64,000 bases of DNA from Dyadobacter linearis (GTDB taxonomy: Bacteria; Bacteroidota; Bacteroidia; Cytophagales; Spirosomataceae), in the NCBI RefSeq assembly GCF_907165045.1, contig NZ_CAJRAU010000004.1:372001-436000 (forward strand), in the 5' to 3' direction. The translations under genes and the position numbers were made by a program. Below are positions 9,811 to 17,404 of the stretch, piece after piece (position 1 is the first letter of the stretch; every line of letters starts with the position of its first letter). The notes beneath the pieces are model-generated. The model was not told the DNA's origin. It ran no database searches and saw only the letters and a list, made by a program, of their open reading frames with translations.

Positions 9811-9896
9811 ACAATGCAGTCGAATGTTACTGCACGAAAGATAAATAAAATCCGGGGAATGTTCCGGGCTTAATGGAGCCGGTAACTTAATTCAGC

Positions 9897-10556
9897 TCAG
9901 GACAGCAGCTGGTTTTTATATGCAAATGAAACTGCGGCCGCAGTGCTTTTCGTGCCGGTTTTTTCGAGTACGCGGAGCCGGTGTCCTTCCACGGTTCTGA
10001 CACTAATAAATAACTTATCGCCAATTTCCTGCGTGGAAAGCCCGTCACAGATTAGTTGCAGCACTTCCTTCTCTCTGGTCGATAGGGCTACATTGCATGC
10101 ATTGGGGAAGAAAGGGTGCTTATTTACATGGCGGTTGACCATTTTTCTGTGCATTGCCTTCGACACAAAATCGTTATAATAAAATCCTTCCTCATCTACT
10201 CTCCGTATCGCCTTTTCGACTTCGTCGGGACTGGTATCTTTGAGCAAATAGCCCTGCACGCCTTTTTCAAGCATATGTATAACGAACCGGTCCTCATTGT
10301 ACATGGAAACGACAATGACTTTGATATTGGGAAACCTTTCAAATGCGGCTTCTGTCGCCTGCACTCCGTCCATTACCGGCATTTGCAGGTCCATGAATAC
10401 GATATCTGGTGTATTGGCGGGAAGCCTGTCCAATAGCTCCTGACCATTGGCTGCTTCCAGTACAAATTCAAAATCAGGTATACCGCTCAGCATGGATATA
10501 AAACCCTTTCTGAACAGCTCGTGATCGTCAGCAATTCCTAATTTGAGTGTTTTCAT
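9897..10556 (-). CDS. LuxR/NarL-type response regulator
   Basis: A 219-residue two-domain regulator. The receiver domain (residues about 4-120) has the acidic pair DD at 10-11, phospho-acceptor Asp56 in DIVFMDLQMP, and the conserved Lys in YLLKDTSP. The C-terminal GerE helix-turn-helix begins LSTREKEVLQLICDGLS and contains the recognition helix ISVRTVEGHRLRV. It lies 6 bases after the histidine kinase gene and is surely its partner. The DNA targets are not evident. Confidence 0.93.
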   Translation of the reverse strand: MKTLKLGIADDHELFRKGFISMLSGIPDFEFVLEAANGQELLDRLPANTPDIVFMDLQMPVMDGVQATEAAFERFPNIKVIVVSMYNEDRFVIHMLEKGVQGYLLKDTSPDEVEKAIRRVDEEGFYYNDFVSKAMHRKMVNRHVNKHPFFPNACNVALSTREKEVLQLICDGLSTQEIGDKLFISVRTVEGHRLRVLEKTGTKSTAAAVSFAYKNQLLS

Positions 10557-10562
10557 GGCTAT

Positions 10563-11429
10563 TTAAGCATTGACTTTTTCTCTCCGGAAGGGGTGCAATG
10601 GTTCCGGTTTATTTTCGGACATCGGCATTACCGGAATGCGCGCGCACGCACTGGAGCCAGTTCCTTTCGCTGGCTTCTCATACTGCACGGTTCCGTTCAC
10701 GATAGCCAGCCGACTTTCAATTCCAAGTAAGCCAAGACCAGCCAGATTATTTTCTTTAATTTTTTCGGGATCGAAACCAATTCCATTATCTGTGACACGC
10801 AGCCCGATCATTTCATTTTCGATTTCAAGGGAAATCTCAATACTCGAACAGCTTGCGTGTTTAATCGCATTATTCACCAGTTCCTGCATAATACGGTACA
10901 ATGTGAGTTCGAGCTTTTGTCCTTGTCTGGGAAATTCAACTGTATTGGAATGAAACGAAATAACGAGATTATTATCCTCTTCCAGTTTATCAATAAATTC
11001 CTCAATCGCTTCCAGTAGCCCAAATCTTTCCAACGTAGTAGGCACAAGGTCTCTGGTAATCCTTCTCACATGCAAAATGGTTTCTTCCACCAGGGACTGA
11101 GATTTTTTCATGATCTGTTCCTGTTTCTCGTTTTCCGATGCATTCACCAGTTTACTCAACTGGTTCAGGCTAAGCTTAGTAAGGGAAAGCATGGTGCCAA
11201 TATCGTCGTGGAGGTCTTGTGCTATCCGCCTCCGCTCTGTCTCTTCTGAGTTAAGTGCCGTATCGAGGAGCAGGCGGTTATAATTTTTTTCAATATCGTT
11301 AATCTTTTTCTCTTCTTCGAATCTCCTTTTTTGATAATACATAACGAACGAGATCACAAAAAATGCCATCATCAGCATCGCGATCAATGCTATCAATAAT
11401 GCTAGTTTGAGCTCCTCGTTATTTTGCAT
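10563..11429 (-). CDS. Sensor histidine kinase (HisKA_3 type)
   Basis: A 288-residue NarX/LiaS-type kinase. One N-terminal membrane helix (residues about 8-30) leads straight into a coiled coil, then the dimerisation/phospho-acceptor motif RRIAQDLHDDIGTMLS with His at the start of HDD, and a HATPase_c domain with the N box QELVNNAIKHA, G1 VTDNGIGFD and G2 GLGLLGIESR. There is essentially no extracytoplasmic sensor domain. Its first 11 bases overlap the gene for a multi-pass membrane protein, so sensing may be done by that partner. The downstream gene is a LuxR-type regulator. Confidence 0.92.
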   Translation of the reverse strand: MQNNEELKLALLIALIAMLMMAFFVISFVMYYQKRRFEEEKKINDIEKNYNRLLLDTALNSEETERRRIAQDLHDDIGTMLSLTKLSLNQLSKLVNASENEKQEQIMKKSQSLVEETILHVRRITRDLVPTTLERFGLLEAIEEFIDKLEEDNNLVISFHSNTVEFPRQGQKLELTLYRIMQELVNNAIKHASCSSIEISLEIENEMIGLRVTDNGIGFDPEKIKENNLAGLGLLGIESRLAIVNGTVQYEKPAKGTGSSACARIPVMPMSENKPEPLHPFRREKVNA

Positions 11430-12114
11430 ATCGTTCGTCAGGAAACTGGGCTATTCCAATGCTGAAAAGAATAATACTTACACTTTCAAACATATAAGGT
11501 ACGTAAGTCAAAAAGCCAATTTCAAGCCATTCCTCCCATTTGGAAGAATAATGAAATACCGGCGCAATAAACAAAAAGCTCGAATAGTAAATCAGCAAAC
11601 CGGAGCATACCCAAAAAAAAGGATAGGTCAGCAGATTCGGGATTTTTAGTGCGCGTATTGTATTGTAAAAATAGAGTAAAACCCAGAACAACATGAAGAG
11701 ACTTTCTACAGTCGTCGAATACAGCACCATTTTGTGGTTATGCAGGTCTGCAAGCGACGGATTCGTGTGTAGTGTGTCCCATATTGAAAAAAGTATGAAA
11801 ACAGGAATCGATGCCAGTATCCAGTTCTTGAACCGTCTCGTCTCCAATTTTTGATAAAAAATCAGACTGGACAAAACGTACCTGAACGGGACATTGAAAT
11901 TATATAGTACAACTGTATTTCTCTTGTGTGAAGCCCAGTCGAACATAATGAAATCAATGACGAACTTAACCATCAGGTAAATTCCCAGGATTAAAAAAGC
12001 ATTGTCCCGATAGGCTTTTCGCTGCCAGATTAGCAGCAGGGGCAATAGAGTTAAGAAAACCGGAATACTTGCAAGAGGTTGCCTCTTAAAATAAGAGAAG
12101 TAAATCTCTAGCAT
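11419..12114 (-). CDS. Multi-pass membrane protein, likely sensory partner of the kinase
   Basis: A 231-residue protein I do not recognise by name. It has about seven hydrophobic segments spaced across its whole length and short charged loops such as WQRKAYRD and FDWASHKRN, with a soluble tail QFPDERYAK. The gene overlaps the start of the histidine kinase gene by 11 bp, so translation is probably coupled. The size and topology resemble seven-helix sensory modules usually fused to kinases; here the module would be a separate chain. This role is inferred from context only. Confidence 0.7.
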   Translation of the reverse strand: MLEIYFSYFKRQPLASIPVFLTLLPLLLIWQRKAYRDNAFLILGIYLMVKFVIDFIMFDWASHKRNTVVLYNFNVPFRYVLSSLIFYQKLETRRFKNWILASIPVFILFSIWDTLHTNPSLADLHNHKMVLYSTTVESLFMLFWVLLYFYNTIRALKIPNLLTYPFFWVCSGLLIYYSSFLFIAPVFHYSSKWEEWLEIGFLTYVPYMFESVSIILFSIGIAQFPDERYAK

Positions 12115-12132
12115 TGAATAGTGATTAAAAAA

Positions 12133-12549
12133 TCAACAATGACGAGGGCAGACAGGACCACCTACCATAGCCTCTTTTTCTGCTGCCATATCCTTCATAC
12201 CTCCCAGTCGCGCAGTTTTGGTAAGGTCGTTCCCACGCGCGTCGACTGGGACGATGACCAGTCTTGGAGTCGGCTTTATTTCGTTGCGCCTGCTCGCTAC
12301 AAACTTTTCATCTATCGAATTATCCTCTTCATCTCTCACCCCGTAATACACCCTGAAACCAACACAACTCTCTTCATAGAGACTTATCAGGTCTTTAAAT
12401 GTATGTAGTCCGAAGAATTCAGCTTTCACAAAATTATCGCCTCTCCCTAAAATGTCACGCTCACGGTCCAGGTGCGGATTAATAATTTCAAGTGCTTGTT
12501 CCGCAGAAATAAGTTGTCCTTCTCTACCGGTAAACTTTTTGGCATCCAT
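12133..12549 (-). CDS. Hypothetical protein, 138 residues
   Basis: A soluble protein of unknown function. It starts MDAKKFTGREGQLIS at the second of two neighbouring ATGs and is predicted mixed alpha/beta, with a central YYGVRDEEDNSID segment and a Pro/Gly-rich tail ending in GGPVCPRHC, two Cys close to the C-terminus. It has no signal peptide or membrane helix. It lies 18 bases upstream of the sensory operon on the same strand and has its own putative promoter at 12618-12625, so it may be the first gene of that operon. Confidence 0.6.
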   Translation of the reverse strand: MDAKKFTGREGQLISAEQALEIINPHLDRERDILGRGDNFVKAEFFGLHTFKDLISLYEESCVGFRVYYGVRDEEDNSIDEKFVASRRNEIKPTPRLVIVPVDARGNDLTKTARLGGMKDMAAEKEAMVGGPVCPRHC

Positions 12550-12617
12550 AATTAATAACAGGTTTTTAAGGTGTTTCGACTTTTGTAAATGTAACCAGGG
12601 TATCTATCTGGATCAAG

Positions 12618-12625
12618 CAAAGGTA
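12618..12625 (-). promoter_or_regulatory. Putative -7 element for the gene at 12133-12549
   Basis: The minus strand reads TACCTTTG, an exact TAnnTTTG match, and would give a leader of roughly 60 bases. No -33 element is clear. Confidence 0.33.
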
Positions 12626-12821
12626 TTCGAATTGATTTAACGGTTTGTGTGGTTAACCTACTCTTAATCAGGCTATAATTCGTCTGTTGTAACTAATAAT
12701 CACGTAATATTACCTGATAGATTGCGCATAATTACGAACAATTTGTGTAACACTACCTGAACTAAAAATCGGGGATTTTCACTCTAAAATTGGCTGTGTT
12801 GCAGATATACATTTGTAAGGC

Positions 12822-12913
12822 ATTAGGGAAGCTTTGCAGATTCTTCATAGTCAGCATTACAAGGGTTAGGTTAACACTCGAAAGCCGCGAAGGTCTCCTT
12901 CGCGGCTTTTTTT
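12822..12913 (+). ncRNA. Candidate small RNA or attenuated leader
   Basis: A promoter-like TACATTTG at 12808-12815 is followed by about 90 bases without a reading frame and then a strong intrinsic terminator. This is the arrangement of a short independent RNA. Since the SelW-like ATG lies 31 bases beyond the terminator, it could instead be a leader with transcription attenuation. I do not recognise an RNA family. Confidence 0.3.
12884..12913 (+). terminator. Terminator upstream of the SelW-like gene
   Basis: GCCGCGAAGG pairs perfectly with CCTTCGCGGC around a TCT loop and is followed by seven T. It is a textbook intrinsic terminator although no protein gene precedes it on this strand. Confidence 0.85.
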
Positions 12914-12944
12914 GTTTATTTGAAATTGAAATCAAAACAAAAAA

Positions 12945-13220
12945 ATGAAACCGACTGTAACGATTGAGTATTGTCCAAAATGTGGCTGGCTTTTGAGAGC
13001 TGCCTGGATGGCGCAGGAGTTGCTGACAACTTTCGCAGAAGATCTGCATGCTGTTCAACTTGTACCTTCGGAAGCAGCTGGAAGATATACAGTTATGCTT
13101 GATGAACTGCTGGTTTGGGACAGAAAAAGGGAAGGTCATTTTCCTGAGCCTAAGGAGTTGAAACAGAAGATCAGAGATATTATTGCTCCTGATCGCGGAC
13201 TGGGTCACAATGATCGGTAA
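12945..13220 (+). CDS. SelT/SelW/SelH (Rdx) family protein
   Basis: A 91-residue thioredoxin-like protein. The redox motif is CPKCGW at residues 9-14, where eukaryotic relatives carry CxxU; here the second position is Cys (codon TGT), so no selenocysteine is involved. The fold continues with a short helix (AAWMAQELLTTF) and beta hairpin. Homologues are presumed thiol oxidoreductases with unknown partners. The gene starts just beyond a strong terminator. Confidence 0.85.
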   Translation: MKPTVTIEYCPKCGWLLRAAWMAQELLTTFAEDLHAVQLVPSEAAGRYTVMLDELLVWDRKREGHFPEPKELKQKIRDIIAPDRGLGHNDR

Positions 13221-13233
13221 TGTCGCTATGCAT

Positions 13234-13247
13234 CAGGACAAAATGTC
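13234..13247. promoter_or_regulatory. CAGGACAAAATGTC element upstream of the hsp20-like gene
   Basis: The same 14-base string as at 6250-6263 upstream of clpB, here about 230 bases before the hsp20-like ATG and 170 bases before a TGGCAC element. The core GACA-N3-TGTC is symmetric, as expected for a dimeric activator or repressor. Confidence 0.4.
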
Positions 13248-13413
13248 TTACTGGGGAGTGGCTACCTGTAATTATGGCTTGGTTATACTTGAAGAACTGA
13301 AATCAGAAAAATAGAATATTCAGTTTCGCAAATTAAGTTAACATATTCTTTTTCAACTTCTTATATACTAGCTTTCCCTTGGTACCTGCAATTTATTAAC
13401 AGAAAAATAATCT

Positions 13414-13430
13414 TTGGCACGTAGTTTTTC
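13414..13430 (+). promoter_or_regulatory. Sigma-54-like element upstream of the hsp20-like gene
   Basis: TTGGCACG at 13414-13421 is a perfect -24-type sequence, but the -12 position reads TTTT rather than TTGC. A start about 13440 would leave a leader of some 30 bases. It parallels the clpB element at 6183-6199. Confidence 0.3.
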
Positions 13431-13470
13431 GTTAATGGTTAAAAACTTGTGAACCTAAAACGCGATAGCT

Positions 13471-13893
13471 ATGGAAAGCAAACCTAAAATACCACAGGAA
13501 ATGTTGATGAACATCGATTTTATCAACACGATCAATGGTGGAATGAGCGAGCCGGCCATAAAGCTTGATAAGGGATCAGAGGGGTTTGAAGTCGTTGTGA
13601 AAATTCCAGGCATCGAAGTTGAAGACCTTCAATTAGAGGTCGTAAAGGGTAAGAGAAATACAAATAACTTGAAGCTTTTTCACTTGTTACCTATATTTTC
13701 ACAGGATAACCTTCCCGAAGAAGAGCAATGGAAGACCGTTCGTTTTATCAATACATTTGTCATTCCGGAAGGAGTGGATATTGAACATATATCGGCGAAA
13801 TATGATGATTCGCTTCGCCACCTGGTCCTGTTTCTGCCGTATGGAAATGAGCAGGGCGATTATCACCGGAAGGTCGATATCGAACGTTGGTAA
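13471..13893 (+). CDS. Hsp20/alpha-crystallin-like protein
   Basis: A 140-residue small heat-shock-like protein, an ATP-independent holdase by family. The crystallin-type beta sandwich is suggested by FEVVVKIPGIEVEDLQLEVV (residues about 32-51), the later FVIPEGVDIEHISAKYDDSLRHLVLFLP, equivalent to the usual F.LP..vd...i.A.y.nGvL.i.lP region, and the charged tail. It differs from typical members in lacking the C-terminal I-x-I motif, so oligomerisation may be altered. It has a strong terminator and an upstream element shared with clpB. Confidence 0.75.
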   Translation: MESKPKIPQEMLMNIDFINTINGGMSEPAIKLDKGSEGFEVVVKIPGIEVEDLQLEVVKGKRNTNNLKLFHLLPIFSQDNLPEEEQWKTVRFINTFVIPEGVDIEHISAKYDDSLRHLVLFLPYGNEQGDYHRKVDIERW

Positions 13894-13921
13894 AAATCGA
13901 GAATTGGATCTTATAGTGTCA

Positions 13922-13950
13922 CCCAGCAGTAACAACTGCTGGGTTTTTTT
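13922..13950 (+). terminator. Terminator after the hsp20-like gene
   Basis: CCCAGCAGT pairs with ACTGCTGGG around AACA and is followed by seven T. Confidence 0.85.
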
Positions 13951-14165
13951 GTGGAAAACGGTACCATTATACGAGACACTTTGCTAACCAAATAGCCCAT
14001 TAAACCGAAATAGTACGACTTTTCCATCTAAATAGCGCGGAATTGTATCTAGCCAATAGTTTATATTAACATACGGTAAACATTCGGGAAAACATAAAAA
14101 ATTGGGGTTCGATATTCTTATCTTAGCATAGATGTTCAATAACTTACCCTCTTAAACTCAACGCT

Positions 14166-14501
14166 ATGAAAAAATCAAACATCTTCGCCTATATCGAGCT
14201 GACGAAATTGGTGGAAGAGCTCAACGTGTCGGCAGAGTCGGGACAACTTAAACAAAAGCTTAAATCTCAGTCTGCTTATTTTAACATCATTGAACCCCGT
14301 TATTTTTCTGAAAATCTGATTGGCGAATGGGAAGGAATCCTATCTACGCTTAAACAAAAAGGTGTCAAAACCAATGATGACGGTCAGGTAATTTCGAACG
14401 CGGTAAGCAATACGATTGATCAACTGACCGACAGAGAATGTCAGGCGCTGGTTAGCAAAATCCAGACAGTATACAGTCAGGTCAAGCAAGAATTTCAGTG
14501 A
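14166..14501 (+). CDS. Hypothetical protein, 111 residues
   Basis: A soluble, mostly helical protein that I do not recognise. It begins MKKSNIFAYIELTKLVEELN, is rich in Q, K and E, and ends in a long helix QALVSKIQTVYSQVKQEFQ. There is no signal peptide, membrane helix or Cys. It stands alone between the hsp20-like gene and the converging metG, with 270 bases of AT-rich DNA upstream that hold the previous terminator but no exact promoter match. Confidence 0.6.
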   Translation: MKKSNIFAYIELTKLVEELNVSAESGQLKQKLKSQSAYFNIIEPRYFSENLIGEWEGILSTLKQKGVKTNDDGQVISNAVSNTIDQLTDRECQALVSKIQTVYSQVKQEFQ

Positions 14502-14505
14502 TTCA

Positions 14506-14546
14506 GAATAACAGCGCCGGGCGCCGGACTGTCGGCGCTGTTATTC
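14506..14546. terminator. Hairpin between the hypothetical gene and metG
   Basis: GAATAACAGCGCCG pairs perfectly with CGGCGCTGTTATTC over a 13-base loop, centred between the two convergent stops. It lacks a T run, so termination may rely on the long stem. Confidence 0.6.
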
Positions 14547-14553
14547 AGGTATC

Positions 14554-16629
14554 TTAATTAACAGTACCTCCATTCCACACATCGCTTCCCGGTTGTACAA
14601 ATGCCAGGCTGCCATCGCGGTCTTCGGCCATCAATATCATTCCGTGGCTTTCCATACCCATCATTTTGCGGGGAGCAAGATTTGATAGATACAGTACTTT
14701 TTTGCCTATTATTTCCTCTGCCTTAAAGTGTTCCGCGATCCCGCTCAGAACGGTTCTTTGTTCTATTCCGATATCAACTAGCAGTTTTAGCAGCTTTTTG
14801 CTTTTCGGCACATTCTCAGCTTCCACGATCGTCGCGATCCGGATATCCATTTTGGAGAAATCATCATACTGAATCTCAGCCTTCACCGGAGCGACCGTTT
14901 TGCTTTCCAGCTCATTCTGCCGTTTGGCATCGTGTAATTTCTGGATTTGTTTTTCAATTGTACTGTCTTCCATTTTCTCAAAAAGTAAAGAAGCTTCATT
15001 AATAGATTGCCCCGCAGCCAGCAGATCGGGTCTTCCAGCATCCTGCCATAACCCGCCATCAAACCCGAGCTGTTCTCTTATTTTTTGCGAAGTGAACGGA
15101 AGAACCGGTTCTGAAACGATTGCCAGCGTAGCCGAGATTTGCAATGCGATATTCATGATCGTGTTCACCCGATCCGGATCTGTCTTGATCGCGTGCCACG
15201 GCTGGGTATCTGCAAGGTATTTATTGCCAAGCCGCGCCAGGTCGATCATAAAAGTCAGCGCTTCTCTAAACCTGTAATGCTCAATAGAATCCCCGATCCT
15301 GCCTGGAAATGCAGCCAGGTCTTTCAATACCGCCAGATCAATTTCCTGTAAATCCGCAGTCGCCGGCACTTTGCCATCGCAGAATTTGTGCGTAAGTATA
15401 AGTGCCCGGTTGATGAAATTTCCGTAAATACCAACCAGTTCACTATTATTTCTGGTCTGAAAATCCTTCCAAGTAAATTCGCTATCCTTGGTCTCCGGCG
15501 CATTGGCAGTGAGCACGTAACGAAGCACATCCTGCTTGCCCGGCATCTCTTCCAGGTATTCGTGCAGCCAGACTGCCCAGTTGCGCGAGGTCGATATTTT
15601 GTCGCCTTCCAGATTCATAAATTCGTTCGCAGGCACATTGTCGGGAAGAATGTAATCTCCCTCCGCCATCAGCATTGCAGGGAAAATAATGCAGTGGAAA
15701 ACGATATTGTCTTTACCGATGAAATGCACGAGCTTCGTTTCACCTTCTTCCGGGTTTTCACCTGGTTGCCACCACTTTTTCCAGCCTTCGTCGGAGCCAT
15801 TTTGTTGGGTAAGCCAGTCTTTTGTAGCCGAAATATATCCGATGGGCGCTTCAAACCAAACGTACAGCACTTTTCCTTCTGTATTCTCTACCGGAACCTG
15901 AATACCCCAGTCGAGGTCTCGGGTCATTGCGCGGGGTTTTAATCCGTCTTTTAACCAGGACTGGCATTGTCCCAATACATTGGTTTTCCACTCAGGGTGA
16001 CTATTAATATATTGTTCGATCTGCGGTTGAAGGGTATCTAGCGGCAGGTACCAGTTTTTAGTTGCTTTCAAAACTGGCTTTGCGCCGGAAAGCATCGAGC
16101 GCGGGTCTTTCAGTTCGAGCGGGCTGAGTGTTGAGCCGCAGCGTTCGCATTGATCTCCATATGCATTTGGATTCGCACAAACCGGGCAGGTTCCAACAAT
16201 ATATCGGTCAGCAAGAAATTGTTCAGCTGTTTCGTCGAAATACTGCTCAGTGGTTTCTTCTACAAAAACTTTCTTTTCATATAAATCCCTGAAAATCTCC
16301 TGAGAGGTATCGTGGTGGATTTTTTTGCTGGTACGGGAATAAATATCGAATGAAATGCCGAGTTCTTTAAATGCGGCGTCAATTTGTGCGTAATACTTGT
16401 CTACTACCTGCTGCGGGGTCAAACCTTCTTTTTTCGCCCGGATCGTGATCGGTACTCCATGTTCGTCTGTGCCGCTGATGAATGCTACGTCTTTTCCGTT
16501 GGCGCGTAAGTAGCGAACGTATATATCTGCCGGTATGTAGCAACCCGCCAAATGTCCGATATGAATAGGGCCATTTGCGTAAATAAGGGCTGCGGTAACG
16601 GTGTATCTTTTTGGATTTGAAACTGGCAT
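14554..16629 (-). CDS. metG: Methionyl-tRNA synthetase
   Basis: A 691-residue class I synthetase charging tRNA-Met. It shows the HIGH motif as HIGH in [19 protein letters not shown], the zinc-binding knuckle [17 protein letters not shown], the KMSKS-type loop as [11 protein letters not shown], and, after a charged linker, a C-terminal OB-fold tRNA-binding domain starting near residue 590 ([25 protein letters not shown]). The fused C-terminal domain is the homodimeric E. coli-like arrangement. The length is normal. It is a single gene with no clear TAnnTTTG promoter in the 180 bases upstream. Confidence 0.97.
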   Translation of the reverse strand: MPVSNPKRYTVTAALIYANGPIHIGHLAGCYIPADIYVRYLRANGKDVAFISGTDEHGVPITIRAKKEGLTPQQVVDKYYAQIDAAFKELGISFDIYSRTSKKIHHDTSQEIFRDLYEKKVFVEETTEQYFDETAEQFLADRYIVGTCPVCANPNAYGDQCERCGSTLSPLELKDPRSMLSGAKPVLKATKNWYLPLDTLQPQIEQYINSHPEWKTNVLGQCQSWLKDGLKPRAMTRDLDWGIQVPVENTEGKVLYVWFEAPIGYISATKDWLTQQNGSDEGWKKWWQPGENPEEGETKLVHFIGKDNIVFHCIIFPAMLMAEGDYILPDNVPANEFMNLEGDKISTSRNWAVWLHEYLEEMPGKQDVLRYVLTANAPETKDSEFTWKDFQTRNNSELVGIYGNFINRALILTHKFCDGKVPATADLQEIDLAVLKDLAAFPGRIGDSIEHYRFREALTFMIDLARLGNKYLADTQPWHAIKTDPDRVNTIMNIALQISATLAIVSEPVLPFTSQKIREQLGFDGGLWQDAGRPDLLAAGQSINEASLLFEKMEDSTIEKQIQKLHDAKRQNELESKTVAPVKAEIQYDDFSKMDIRIATIVEAENVPKSKKLLKLLVDIGIEQRTVLSGIAEHFKAEEIIGKKVLYLSNLAPRKMMGMESHGMILMAEDRDGSLAFVQPGSDVWNGGTVN

Positions 16630-16808
16630 TATTAAAGTATTTGGATTAGACCAATGTGTTGGTTTCCGGAGTCCGGCGCTCTGTTTTAGTCCGCTAAATT
16701 AGCCAAAAAACCTTGCAGAAAGGTGTTGCGCGCAGCAAGCTTTCAAATATTAAGAAGGAAGAAATAATTTTATATAATTGCAGAATATTAACTATACACT
16801 CACCCTTC

Positions 16809-16967
16809 ATGACAGAACGATACCACACCCGCCAGCAACTGGCTGCCGACCTCGGGATTTCCGCCCGAACTCTTTCGAGGAAAATCAAACTGCTTAGTAT
16901 CAGCATGCCGCGAGGTCTCATCGCGCCTAAACTATATCAGCAATTGCTCGAAAAGCTGAGGACTTAG
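16809..16967 (+). CDS. Small helix-turn-helix protein, 52 residues
   Basis: A tiny DNA-binding-type protein beginning MTERYHTRQQLAADLGISARTLSRKI, a clear tri-helical HTH with the recognition helix ARTLSRKIK, and little else. I start at the ATG at 16809; the frame is open back to 16713 but upstream residues look non-coding. It may be a complete mini-regulator or the DNA-binding remnant of a larger gene; no in-frame continuation is present after the stop. Six bases past the stop begins a four-copy TGTCCA array with 10-bp phasing that could be its own binding site. Confidence 0.6.
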   Translation: MTERYHTRQQLAADLGISARTLSRKIKLLSISMPRGLIAPKLYQQLLEKLRT

Positions 16968-16973
16968 CTCCGC

Positions 16974-17010
16974 TGTCCAACTTTGTCCAGTTTTGTCCAA
17001 TCTTGTCCAA
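16974..17010. repeat. Four TGTCCA direct repeats with 10-bp period
   Basis: TGTCCA occurs at 16974, 16984, 16994 and 17004, each preceded by T-rich spacers (TTTG, TTTTG, CTTG). Exact 10-bp spacing puts all copies on one face of the helix. It lies between the small HTH gene and an exported protein gene, so it may be an operator for either. Confidence 0.75.
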
Positions 17011-17099
17011 AAATGGGTATTGCGGATTGATATTAATTATCAGATGTTTGCATCGCTGCGCAGCTCGATCCTATTTGTTTAACTAGAACAAAAATAGAA

Positions 17100-17381
17100 A
17101 TGCTGAAATTCAGAATTATTTTTCTTTCAATGCTACTTATTTGTAGTTACCCGCTCTGGGCGGTGAAGCCTTGTAAAATGCAAGATACCGTTGTTTCAGG
17201 AGGAGTTACAGGGAAGTCCTTTCTAGAATGGACTACAAATTCAGGGGGTTGTTGCGCACCTAGTGTTGGGTCGGCAATTAGAGTCCAAAATTTTTATGCT
17301 AACGGAAATTTAATAGCCTCATTTGTTGACTACATCCCTATTTCTCAGGCCCAGTCGGAATATGGTTGTGATCAAATGTAG
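17100..17381 (+). CDS. Small exported protein, 93 residues
   Basis: An unrecognised protein with a signal peptide (MLKFRIIFLSMLLICSYPLWA, cleavage likely after WA). The mature part is about 72 residues with five Cys (one CC pair), suggesting periplasmic disulfides, and a Gly/Ser-rich segment TNSGGCCAPSVGSA. It is followed 23 bases later by a lipoprotein gene on the same strand; the two probably form one unit. Confidence 0.55.
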   Translation: MLKFRIIFLSMLLICSYPLWAVKPCKMQDTVVSGGVTGKSFLEWTTNSGGCCAPSVGSAIRVQNFYANGNLIASFVDYIPISQAQSEYGCDQM

Positions 17382-17404
17382 TTTCTTACCCTAAAATAAT
17401 AATT

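Larger units (their letters stand above)
12550..12944. other. 395-base intergenic region
   Basis: No convincing protein gene. It holds a minus-strand promoter-like TACCTTTG (12618-12625), a 14-base imperfect direct repeat (GTAATATTACCTGA at 12704 and GTAACACTACCTGA at 12747), a plus-strand TACATTTG (12808) and a strong terminator (12884-12913) ending 31 bases before the SelW-like gene. Confidence 0.6.

Noticed and set aside
12762-13208. Minus-strand frame across the terminator and SelW-like gene
   Set aside because: It crosses a perfect terminator hairpin and lacks any protein-like motif.
13210-13314. 34-residue frame overlapping the end of the SelW-like gene and the CAGGACAAAATGTC element
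   Set aside because: The shared string is better explained as a regulatory site, since the corresponding peptide upstream of clpB differs in frame context.
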